The notes beneath the pieces were generated by a model. The model saw only the letters and a program-made list of their open reading frames with translations. It searched no databases and was not told the origin of the DNA. Position numbers and translations under genes: made by a program. 64,000 nt of DNA, from positions 124,001 to 188,000 of the forward strand of contig JAFYYR010000016.1 of the NCBI GenBank assembly GCA_017557435.1. Reading direction: 5' to 3'. Positions 56,598 through 64,000 of the stretch are shown in pieces. Within the stretch, counting starts at the first letter, position 1. Each line of letters opens with the position of its first letter. Source of the DNA: Pseudobutyrivibrio sp. (GTDB lineage Bacteria; Bacillota; Clostridia; Lachnospirales; Lachnospiraceae).

Positions 56598-59500
56598 TTA
56601 TATAGTTGCCACATCTACAAGTGTGTATTCTGTAGTTGCAGACTCAAGAGAAGTTGCAAGAGCAACTGCAGTATCCATAGCTGTGATACAGTTGATACCT
56701 GTCTCGATTGCATTTCTTCTGATAAGGAATCCATCTCTTGTCTTGTCACCGTGACCCTGAGTAGGTGTATCGATAACAAGGTCGATCTTGTGACCTAAGA
56801 TAAGGTCCATTACATTTGGCGATTCCTGAGTAATCTTGTTTACTCGAAGTGCATCTACGCCACCATCCTGAAGGAACTTTGCTGTAGATCGTGTAGCGTA
56901 AATCTTGTAACCAAGCTTCTCAAATCTCTTAGCTACCTCAAGTGCCTCTGGCTTGTCTGCATCCTTAACAGTGATAATCATCTGCTTGTGCTTTGGAAGA
57001 ACAACTCCTGCACCAAGGAATGCTTTGTAAAGAGCCTCTTCAAATGTCTTAGCAATACCAAGACACTCACCAGTAGATTTCATCTCAGGTCCAAGGCTTA
57101 TCTCAGCACCGCGAAGCTTTTCGAATGAGAACACTGGCATCTTGATGGCAATGTAATCTGCCTCTGGCTGAAGTCCTGGCTTGTATCCCATATCTGTAAT
57201 CTTGTGACCAAGAATAGCCTTAGCTGCAAGGTCTACAATTGGAATACCTGTTACCTTACTGATATATGGAACTGTACGAGAGCTTCGTGGGTTAACCTCG
57301 ATTACATAAACCTCTCCGTCCATGGCGATGAACTGGATGTTAATCATACCAAGTACGTGAAGAGCTTTAGCAAGACGCTCTGTATAGTCTACAATCTTGT
57401 CCTTGATATCCTGTGTGATTGTATGTGCAGGATATACTGAAATACTATCACCTGAGTGGATACCTGTACGCTCGATATGCTCCATGATACCAGGAATCAG
57501 GATGTTCTCACCATCGCAGATGGCGTCAACCTCGATTTCCTTACCCTGTAAATACTTATCTACAAGGATTGGGTGATCCTGAGCAATCTGATTGATGATA
57601 TCCATGAACTTCTCGATTTCTTCGTCATTGAATGCAATCTGCATACCCTGACCACCAAGTACGTATGATGGTCTTACAAGTACAGGATAACCAAGTCTAT
57701 TAGCTACTTCCTTAGCTTCTTCTGCTGTAAATACTGTACCACCGGCAGCACGTGGAATCTGAGTCTTCTCAAGGATTTCATCAAAAAGCTCTCTATCCTC
57801 TGCTGCATCTACGTCCTCAGCCTTTGTACCAAGGATAGGCACACCAATCTTCATCAAGTGCTCTGTAAGCTTGATAGCTGTCTGACCACCGAACTGTACG
57901 ATAGCACCGTCTGGCTTTTCTAAGTTAACGATAGACTCTACATCCTCATTTGTAAGAGGCTCAAAATAAAGCTTGTCAGCAATATCAAAGTCAGTAGAAA
58001 CTGTCTCTGGGTTGTTATTTACAATAACTGTCTCCCAGCCCTCTTTTGCAAATGCCCATGTAGCATGAACTGAACAATAATCGAACTCAACACCCTGTCC
58101 GATTCTGATAGGACCAGAACCAAGAACAAGTACCTTCTTACGACCGCTTGTCTCTGCAGCCTCATTCTCGCTGCCGTATACGCTGTAGTAATAAGGTGTC
58201 ATAGCATCAAACTCTGCTGCGCAAGTATCTACCATCTTGTATGCAGCCACAATGCCATTGTCGTAACGCATCTTGCGAACTTCTTCCTCTGTCATCTTGC
58301 CATTTAAATCAGCGATAACATTGTCAGGGAACTCAATTCTCTTTGCTTCCTTAAGAAGCTCTACAGTAAGCTCCTCATTTGCAAGACGCTGTTCCATCTC
58401 TACTAATATCTTAATCTTGTCGATGAACCAGATATCAATCTGAGTAATATCGTGAATCTTCTCGTAAGAAACTCCTCTACGAAGTGCCTCTGCGATACAG
58501 TAAATTCTTCTATCATCTACAACTGTAAGAGCCTCATTAAGCTCCTCATCTGTCATATCACAAAAATCGTAGCTCATAAGTGAGTCTACATGCTGCTCAA
58601 GTGAACGAATAGCCTTCATAAGAGCGCCCTCGAAATTGTTGCAGATAGACATTACCTCACCAGTAGCCTTCATCTGAGTTGTAAGCTTTCTTGTTGCAGT
58701 AATAAACTTATCAAATGGAAGTCTAGGTATCTTAACTACGCAGTAATCAAGCATTGGCTCGAAGCTTGCGAATGTCTTCTTTGTGATTGCATTAGGAATC
58801 TCATCAAGTGTATATCCAAGGGCAATCTTTGCAGCTACCTTAGCGATTGGGTAACCTGTTGCCTTTGAAGCAAGTGCTGATGAACGAGATACTCTAGGGT
58901 TAACCTCGATAACGCAGTACTCAAAGCTCTCTGGATGAAGAGCATACTGTACATTACATCCACCTGTAATTCCAAGCTCGTCAATAATACGAAGTGCAGA
59001 TGTACGAAGCATCTGGTATTCCTTATCGCCAAGTGTCTGTGAAGGAGCTACTACGATAGAGTCACCAGTATGTACGCCAACAGGGTCGATATTCTCCATG
59101 TTACATACTGTGATGCAGTTACCTGCTGCATCTCGCATTACCTCGTACTCGATTTCCTTCCAACCTGCGATACATCTCTCTACAAGTACTTCGTGTACAC
59201 GTGAAAGTCTAAGTCCGTTTGTAAGAATCTCTACTAATTCAGCCTGGTTGTGAGCAATACCACCGCCAGAACCACCAAGTGTGTAAGCAGGACGAAGTAC
59301 TACAGGATAACCGATTGTGTTAGTAAACTTAATACCATCCTCTACTGTATTAACTACAAGAGAAGCTGCTACAGGCTCACCAAGCTTTTCCATTGTATCC
59401 TTGAATGCCTGTCTATCCTCTGCTCTGAAAATTGTCTCAGCAGTTGTACCAATAAGCTTAACTCCCTGCTCAGCCAAAAATCCTGACTCAGCAAGCTCCA

Positions 59501-59798
59501 TACCAAGGTTAAGTCCAGCCTGACCTCCAAGAGTAGGAAGAAGTGAATCTGGCTTTTCCTTAATAATAATCTGCTTTAAAACATCTACAGTAAGAGGCTC
59601 AATATAAACCTGATCTGCGATTTCTTTATCAGTCATGATTGTAGCTGGGTTAGAGTTAACCAAGCATACCTCCATGCCCTCTTCCTTAAGTGAACGGCAA
59701 GCCTGAGTACCTGCATAGTCAAACTCTGCTGCCTGTCCGATGACGATAGGACCTGAGCCAATCACCATTACCTTTTTAATGTCACTTCTCTTTGGCAT
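56598..59798 (-). CDS. carB: carbamoyl-phosphate synthase large subunit
   Basis: The 1066-residue protein is a full-length CarB with its duplicated ATP-grasp halves (GSGPIVIGQAAEFDYAGTQACRSLKEEG at the start and GSGPIRIGQGVEFDYCSVHA at about 558). The oligomerisation region lies between, and the C-terminal allosteric MGS-like domain starts at about 935 (KQMIITVKDADKPEAL). It makes carbamoyl phosphate from bicarbonate, ammonia (tunnelled from CarA) and two ATP, for pyrimidine and arginine synthesis. It overlaps carA by 1 bp (TAATG) and is 54 bp upstream of the MerR-type promoter. Confidence 0.97.
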   Translation of the reverse strand: MPKRSDIKKVMVIGSGPIVIGQAAEFDYAGTQACRSLKEEGMEVCLVNSNPATIMTDKEIADQVYIEPLTVDVLKQIIIKEKPDSLLPTLGGQAGLNLGMELAESGFLAEQGVKLIGTTAETIFRAEDRQAFKDTMEKLGEPVAASLVVNTVEDGIKFTNTIGYPVVLRPAYTLGGSGGGIAHNQAELVEILTNGLRLSRVHEVLVERCIAGWKEIEYEVMRDAAGNCITVCNMENIDPVGVHTGDSIVVAPSQTLGDKEYQMLRTSALRIIDELGITGGCNVQYALHPESFEYCVIEVNPRVSRSSALASKATGYPIAKVAAKIALGYTLDEIPNAITKKTFASFEPMLDYCVVKIPRLPFDKFITATRKLTTQMKATGEVMSICNNFEGALMKAIRSLEQHVDSLMSYDFCDMTDEELNEALTVVDDRRIYCIAEALRRGVSYEKIHDITQIDIWFIDKIKILVEMEQRLANEELTVELLKEAKRIEFPDNVIADLNGKMTEEEVRKMRYDNGIVAAYKMVDTCAAEFDAMTPYYYSVYGSENEAAETSGRKKVLVLGSGPIRIGQGVEFDYCSVHATWAFAKEGWETVIVNNNPETVSTDFDIADKLYFEPLTNEDVESIVNLEKPDGAIVQFGGQTAIKLTEHLMKIGVPILGTKAEDVDAAEDRELFDEILEKTQIPRAAGGTVFTAEEAKEVANRLGYPVLVRPSYVLGGQGMQIAFNDEEIEKFMDIINQIAQDHPILVDKYLQGKEIEVDAICDGENILIPGIMEHIERTGIHSGDSISVYPAHTITQDIKDKIVDYTERLAKALHVLGMINIQFIAMDGEVYVIEVNPRSSRTVPYISKVTGIPIVDLAAKAILGHKITDMGYKPGLQPEADYIAIKMPVFSFEKLRGAEISLGPEMKSTGECLGIAKTFEEALYKAFLGAGVVLPKHKQMIITVKDADKPEALEVAKRFEKLGYKIYATRSTAKFLQDGGVDALRVNKITQESPNVMDLILGHKIDLVIDTPTQGHGDKTRDGFLIRRNAIETGINCITAMDTAVALATSLESATTEYTLVDVATI

Positions 59799-60868
59799 TA
59801 TTTCGCTCCTCCCATCATTTCAATAAATCTATCAAACAAGTATCCACTATCCTGTGGTCCTGGACATGCCTCAGGATGGAACTGAACTGTGAAAATGTTC
59901 TTGCCAGTATACTTCAGTCCCTCATTTGTACCATCATTTACATTTACAAATGCTGGTGTTGCAACCTTTGGATCTAACTTGTCTGTATCTACTACATAAC
60001 CATGGTTCTGAGAGGAAATGTAAACTCTTCCTGTCTGTAAATCCTTAACAGGGTGATTTCCTCCTCTGTGTCCATATTTAAGCTTGTGTGTGTCCGCACC
60101 AGTTGCAAGAGCCATAAGCTGATGACCAAGGCAAATTGCAAATATTGGTGTATCGCTTTCGTATAACTTTCTAACCTCATCTATGATAGGTCCGCAATCC
60201 TTTGGATCTCCAGGTCCGTTTGAAAGCATAATTCCGTCTGGATTAGTCTTAAGGATTTCTTCAGCCTTTGTGTGAGCTGGATAAATAGTAACCTCACAAC
60301 CTCTATCATTAAGAGATTTTGCAATATTCTTCTTTGCACCGAAATCTAAAAGTGCAACCTTTTTACCTGTTCCATTTAAAACTGTCTTCTCAGAACAAGT
60401 AACCTTTGAAACCACATCGCCTGTTGCGTATGCCTGAAGCTTTGGCTTAATTTCTTCAAAATTGTAATTCTCATTAGTAGTGATCATTCCGTTCATAGTA
60501 CCACGATCTCTGAGAATCTTTGTAAGTGCTCTAGTATCGATACCTGCAATTCCAGGAATATCGTGCTTTACTAGGAAATCTTGGATAGTTCCCTTGCAAC
60601 GGAAGTTAGAAGGAATTCTGCTTAACTCTCTAACGATAAATCCGTCTGGCCAAGGTCTGCCACTTTCCATATCATCAGTAATACCATAGTTGCCAATCAG
60701 TGGGTATGTCATGCACACTGCCTGACCTGCATAAGAAGGATCTGTAAGAACTTCAAGATAACCTGTCATAGAAGTGTTGAAAACTATCTCGCTGACAACC
60801 TCTCTTGTAGAACCAATACTAGTTCCTTCAAACACTGTACCATCTTCCAAAATCAAAAATGCTTTCAT
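59798..60868 (-). CDS. carA: carbamoyl-phosphate synthase small subunit
   Basis: The 356-residue glutamine amidotransferase subunit has the N-terminal domain MKAFLILEDGTVFEGTSIGSTREVVSEIVFNTSMTGYLEVLTDPSYAGQAVCMTYPLIGN and the class I GATase domain with nucleophile Cys in AICLGHQLMALA and the final VQFHPEACPGPQDSGYLFDRF (His, Glu). It releases ammonia from glutamine for CarB. The start is set by AGAGGAAAG. It is first of the carAB operon; a 142-bp region upstream holds the purL terminator and a weak hairpin (60903-60930). Confidence 0.96.
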   Translation of the reverse strand: MKAFLILEDGTVFEGTSIGSTREVVSEIVFNTSMTGYLEVLTDPSYAGQAVCMTYPLIGNYGITDDMESGRPWPDGFIVRELSRIPSNFRCKGTIQDFLVKHDIPGIAGIDTRALTKILRDRGTMNGMITTNENYNFEEIKPKLQAYATGDVVSKVTCSEKTVLNGTGKKVALLDFGAKKNIAKSLNDRGCEVTIYPAHTKAEEILKTNPDGIMLSNGPGDPKDCGPIIDEVRKLYESDTPIFAICLGHQLMALATGADTHKLKYGHRGGNHPVKDLQTGRVYISSQNHGYVVDTDKLDPKVATPAFVNVNDGTNEGLKYTGKNIFTVQFHPEACPGPQDSGYLFDRFIEMMGGAK

Positions 60869-60972
60869 CTTTCCTCTTTTCTACCCTTTTACATTTTCTC
60901 CTGCTTCTGACTATTTCCACAAGCAGAAGCTATTTATCACCTACACAGAATCCTTTTGGTTCTATGTTTTGT

Positions 60973-61005
60973 AAAAATCCAAGGTAGAGATTACCTTGGA
61001 TTTTA
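60973..61005 (-). terminator. intrinsic terminator after purL
   Basis: AAAATCCAAGGTA (60974-60986) pairs with TACCTTGGATTTT (60992-61004), 13 bp perfect with a 5-nt loop. On the minus strand the stem ends in a run of five T residues. It sits beyond the purL stop at 61010. Confidence 0.75.
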
Positions 61006-61009
61006 CCTT

Positions 61010-64000
61010 TTACTTAAAGTAAGCTACACCAGCTTCGAAGAGTTTCATGTCCTGCTCACCGTAAATGTTAAGGGCAACGCCCTGTCCCTTACGCTCTGCA
61101 TGGCACATCTTACCAAATACTCTACCGTCTGGGCTAGTAATACCCTCGATAGCACAGTAGCTGCCATTGATATTCCACTCTTCGTCCATTGTAGGATTGC
61201 CATTCTCATCAACATACTGTGTTGCTACCTGACCATTCTCGAATAGCTTCTTAATCCACTCCTCTGAAGCGACGAAACGTCCCTCACCGTGAGAAGCTGG
61301 AGCACAATATGTCTCACCAAGATGAGCACCTGCAAGCCATGGTGACTTGTTGCTGACTACCTTAGTGTAAGCAATCTTAGAAATGTGACGTCCGATTGTA
61401 TTGTATGTAAGAGTTGGAGCATCCTCCTTCTGAGTATGAATCTCACCATAAGGTACGAGACCAAGCTTAATGAGGGCCTGGAAACCATTACAGATACCAA
61501 GCATAAGTCCATCTCTATTGTTAAGAAGACCGTGAATAGCCTCCTTCATCTTTTCATTTCTAAATGCAGTTGCAAAGAACTTTGCTGAACCCTCTGGCTC
61601 ATCACCAGCTGAGAATCCACCTGGGAACATTACAATCTGTGACTGAGCAATCGCTCTTGAGAACTCATCAACAGACTCTCTGATGTCCTCTGCTGTCTGG
61701 TTCTTAAATACCTTAACATTTGCAATAGCACCGGCATTCTCAAATGCTCTAGCTGAATCGTACTCACAGTTAGTTCCTGGGAATACTGGGATAAATACTC
61801 TAGGCTTAGCTATCTTGTTCTTGCAAACGTAGAAGTTCTTAGCCTCATAGACGCCTGTATTCACAAGTGATGTATCCTCATGGCTGCGTGTCTTGAATAC
61901 CTTCTCAAGAGTACCTGTCCAAGCAGCAAGTGCCTCATCCATAGAAATCTTAGCGTCTTTGTATGTAAATGTAGCATCAGCTGTAACTTCACCAACTTCG
62001 TAGCCACAATCTGATAATCCGCGCTTCTCAAGCTCCTGGATAATTGCAAGAGCACCATCCTCTGATACTTCTACAACTATATCACCGATTACGCAGCCAA
62101 AGAGTAACTGTGACTGGCATTCATCGTGAAGCTTAACACCGAATTTGTTACCAAATGCCATCTTAGAAACAGCAGGAACAAGTCCGTATGCATCAAGAGC
62201 ATATGCAGCCTTGATATTTCCAAGCTCAACCATCTGTCTTACAACTTCAAAGATAAGCTTTGCCTGGTCGTAATTAGGCTGATCATAGTTATCACGAAGA
62301 ACTCTGAGTAAGTAAAGCTTATCGCCAGCTTCCTTTAACTCTGGAGTAACAATATCCTGCTCCTTAGCTACATCTACAGCGAATGAAACAAGTGTTGGAG
62401 GAACATCAATTTCATTGAATGTTCCAGACATTGAATCCTTACCACCGATTGATGGAAGGCCAAACTCCATCTGAGCCTTATATGCACCAAGAAGTGCTGC
62501 AAATGGCTGGCTCCATCTCTTTGGATCCTCGCTCATTCTGCGGAAGTACTCCTGGAATGTAAATCTGATTTTCTTGTAATCACCACCAGTTGCAACGATA
62601 CGAGCTACAGACTCTAAAATTGCAAGCTGTGAGCCGTGGTATGGTGACCATGAGCTAACATATGGATTAAATCCGTAAGCCATCATAGTAACAGCATCTG
62701 TATTGCCGTCAGCAACTGGTACCTTAGCAACCATTGCCTGTGTCTCTGTAAGCTGATACTTACCACCGAAAGGCATAAGTGTTGAGCCAGCTCCGATAGA
62801 GCCATCAAACATCTCAACAAGCCCCTTCTGTGAGCAGACATTTAAATCAGAAAGTGTATCTAACCAAGCTGCTCTAAAGTCGCCGTTTTCAACGTCCTTA
62901 GCAACCTTTTCGATGCCAATCTTGTCAGTGTATTTATTCTGGTTATCAGGAAGCTCTACATAAACATCTGTCTCCTGATGTGCACCATTTGTATCAAGGA
63001 AGGCACGAGAAAGATTAACAATCTCCTTACCTCTCCAGTTAAGTACAAGTCTAGGCTCCTCTGTTACGATAGCAACCTCGATTGCCTCTAAGTTCTCCTC
63101 TGCTGCATACTGAAGGAACTTATTAACATCAGCAGGAGCAACAACTACTGCCATTCTCTCCTGTGACTCTGAAATAGCAAGCTCTGTACCATCAAGACCT
63201 GCATACTTCTTAGGTACCTTATCAAGGTTAACCTGAAGACCTGGAGCAAGCTCACCGATTGCAACTGAAACACCGCCTGCACCAAAGTCGTTACACTTCT
63301 TAATAATGTAAGAAACTTCTTCTCTTCTGAAAAGTCTCTGAATCTTTCTCTCTGTAGGTGGGTTACCCTTTTGAACCTCAGCACCGCAAACTGCAGTAGA
63401 CTCTGTATTGTGAGCCTTTGAAGAACCAGTAGCACCACCGATACCATCACGGCCTGTACGTCCACCGAGAAGGATGATTCTATCACCTGGATCAGAGTTA
63501 AGTCGCTGTACAGCACGTCTTGGAGCAGCACCCATTACCGCACCGATCTCCATACGCTTAGCAACATAATCTGGATGGTATATTTCCTTAACGTATCCAG
63601 TAGCAAGACCAATCTGGTTACCATATGAGCTGTATCCATGAGCTGCCTCACGAACAAGCTTCTTCTGTGGAAGCTTACCTTCCATAGTATCCTTAACTGA
63701 TACTGTAGGATCTGCAGCACCAGTAACACGCATAGCCTGGTATACATAAGTACGACCAGAAAGTGGATCTCTGATTGCACCACCAAGACAAGTAGCAGCA
63801 CCACCAAATGGCTCAATCTCAGTTGGATGGTTGTGTGTCTCGTTCTTGAAGTTAATGAGCCACTCCTCTTCTGTACCATCTACATTGATAGGAACTACGA
63901 TTGAACAAGCATTAATCTCATCTGACTCTTCCTGATCTGCAAGCTTACCATCTGCCTTAAGACGCTTCATTGCAAGAAGAGCAAGGTCCATAAGACATAC
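61010..64000 (-). CDS. purL: phosphoribosylformylglycinamidine synthase, C-terminal portion (cut by window edge)
   Basis: The frame stays open to the window edge (997 codons here), so the 5' end lies outside. The AIRS-type synthase halves are visible: ETHNHPTEIEPFGGAATCLGGAIRD near the start and GVSVAIGELAPGLQV. The C-terminal amidotransferase has the nucleophile Cys in GICNGFQALIKLGL (about 275 residues before the end), FPGTNCEYDSARAFE and APASHGEGRF (His). It makes formylglycinamidine ribotide from FGAR, glutamine and ATP in purine synthesis. It is the large single-chain type, about 1,250 residues when complete. The ATG at 63991 is not the true start. Confidence 0.96.
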   Translation of the reverse strand, partial: VCLMDLALLAMKRLKADGKLADQEESDEINACSIVVPINVDGTEEEWLINFKNETHNHPTEIEPFGGAATCLGGAIRDPLSGRTYVYQAMRVTGAADPTVSVKDTMEGKLPQKKLVREAAHGYSSYGNQIGLATGYVKEIYHPDYVAKRMEIGAVMGAAPRRAVQRLNSDPGDRIILLGGRTGRDGIGGATGSSKAHNTESTAVCGAEVQKGNPPTERKIQRLFRREEVSYIIKKCNDFGAGGVSVAIGELAPGLQVNLDKVPKKYAGLDGTELAISESQERMAVVVAPADVNKFLQYAAEENLEAIEVAIVTEEPRLVLNWRGKEIVNLSRAFLDTNGAHQETDVYVELPDNQNKYTDKIGIEKVAKDVENGDFRAAWLDTLSDLNVCSQKGLVEMFDGSIGAGSTLMPFGGKYQLTETQAMVAKVPVADGNTDAVTMMAYGFNPYVSSWSPYHGSQLAILESVARIVATGGDYKKIRFTFQEYFRRMSEDPKRWSQPFAALLGAYKAQMEFGLPSIGGKDSMSGTFNEIDVPPTLVSFAVDVAKEQDIVTPELKEAGDKLYLLRVLRDNYDQPNYDQAKLIFEVVRQMVELGNIKAAYALDAYGLVPAVSKMAFGNKFGVKLHDECQSQLLFGCVIGDIVVEVSEDGALAIIQELEKRGLSDCGYEVGEVTADATFTYKDAKISMDEALAAWTGTLEKVFKTRSHEDTSLVNTGVYEAKNFYVCKNKIAKPRVFIPVFPGTNCEYDSARAFENAGAIANVKVFKNQTAEDIRESVDEFSRAIAQSQIVMFPGGFSAGDEPEGSAKFFATAFRNEKMKEAIHGLLNNRDGLMLGICNGFQALIKLGLVPYGEIHTQKEDAPTLTYNTIGRHISKIAYTKVVSNKSPWLAGAHLGETYCAPASHGEGRFVASEEWIKKLFENGQVATQYVDENGNPTMDEEWNINGSYCAIEGITSPDGRVFGKMCHAERKGQGVALNIYGEQDMKLFEAGVAYFK

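Noticed and set aside
60903-60930. 7-bp hairpin upstream of carA as a PyrR attenuator
   Set aside because: The stem is short, lacks a following T tract and shows no PyrR-binding loop; carAB control could not be deduced.
1-64000. tRNA, rRNA, CRISPR arrays, transposases, integrases or phage genes
   Set aside because: No T-arm (GGTTCGANTCC-type) sequence, regularly spaced repeats, or mobile-element protein was found on either strand by reading; a tool-based scan would be more sensitive.

Overview
The window looks like a chromosomal stretch of a low-GC Firmicute, most likely a Lachnospiraceae member of the Butyrivibrio/Pseudobutyrivibrio kind. This rests on AT-rich DNA with AGGAGG-type ribosome binding sites, the LarEBC, NifS/NifU, DUF6171 and ECF-transporter repertoire, a GH51 arabinofuranosidase, and the absence of phage, plasmid, IS, CRISPR, rRNA or tRNA sequence. 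No taxonomic marker gene was available to confirm this. Most genes lie on the minus strand in short, tightly packed operons.

Layout. 0-6 kb: a minus-strand run of small enzymes (GNAT acetyltransferases, SDR, ASCH, chorismate mutase, NUDIX, PHP phosphatase, metallo-beta-lactamase fold). 6-12 kb: a HAD protein and an orphan protein on plus; then nitroreductase, a copper-type HMA/TauE-SafE/cupredoxin fusion with a CsoR-like operator, a flavodoxin, an ECF S component with a DUF4430 partner, and a hydrolase. 12-18.3 kb: an AraC regulator coupled to a secreted NlpC/P60 protein, divergent from a four-gene ferric-siderophore ABC transporter. 18.3-23.6 kb: rhodanese/TtcA-like fusion, precorrin-2 dehydrogenase and a membrane spermidine-synthase-like protein, then NifU and NifS. 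23.7-28.7 kb: an ECF S component divergent from a MocR-like regulator that lacks the PLP lysine, a zinc-ribbon membrane protein, and PgeF. 29-33 kb: an aldo/keto reductase with larE, larB and larC (nickel-pincer cofactor synthesis). 33-37.4 kb: LysR and TcdA, then metNIQ preceded by a Met-rich leader peptide and attenuator. 37.6-43.3 kb: GH51, DUF6171, PutP and a polar amino-acid ABC transporter. 43.5-46 kb: phosphatidylethanolamine synthesis (Psd, PssA, UPF0104). 46-50 kb: MnmA, HD hydrolase, SpoU methylase, EamA exporter and an unknown protein. 50-52.6 kb: three unknown envelope proteins. 52.8-56.5 kb: a PPOX-fold protein, then VanZ, YbjQ, a membrane-tethered MerR, a hydrolase and a YhfC-like protease, with two matching MerR-type promoters. 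56.6-64 kb: carB, carA and the 3' part of purL.

Strongest observations: (1) a 37-residue leader peptide with seven Met and four Cys codons, an intrinsic terminator and competing antiterminator pairings upstream of metNIQ, whose MetN lacks the C-terminal regulatory domain; (2) a two-promoter MerR regulon with 19-bp spacers around a membrane-anchored MerR and an intramembrane-protease-like protein; (3) a degenerate MocR regulator divergent from a vitamin ECF S component; (4) a CsoR-type operator on a copper fusion protein; (5) larEBC without larA. Whether any of these is undescribed cannot be settled without database searches.
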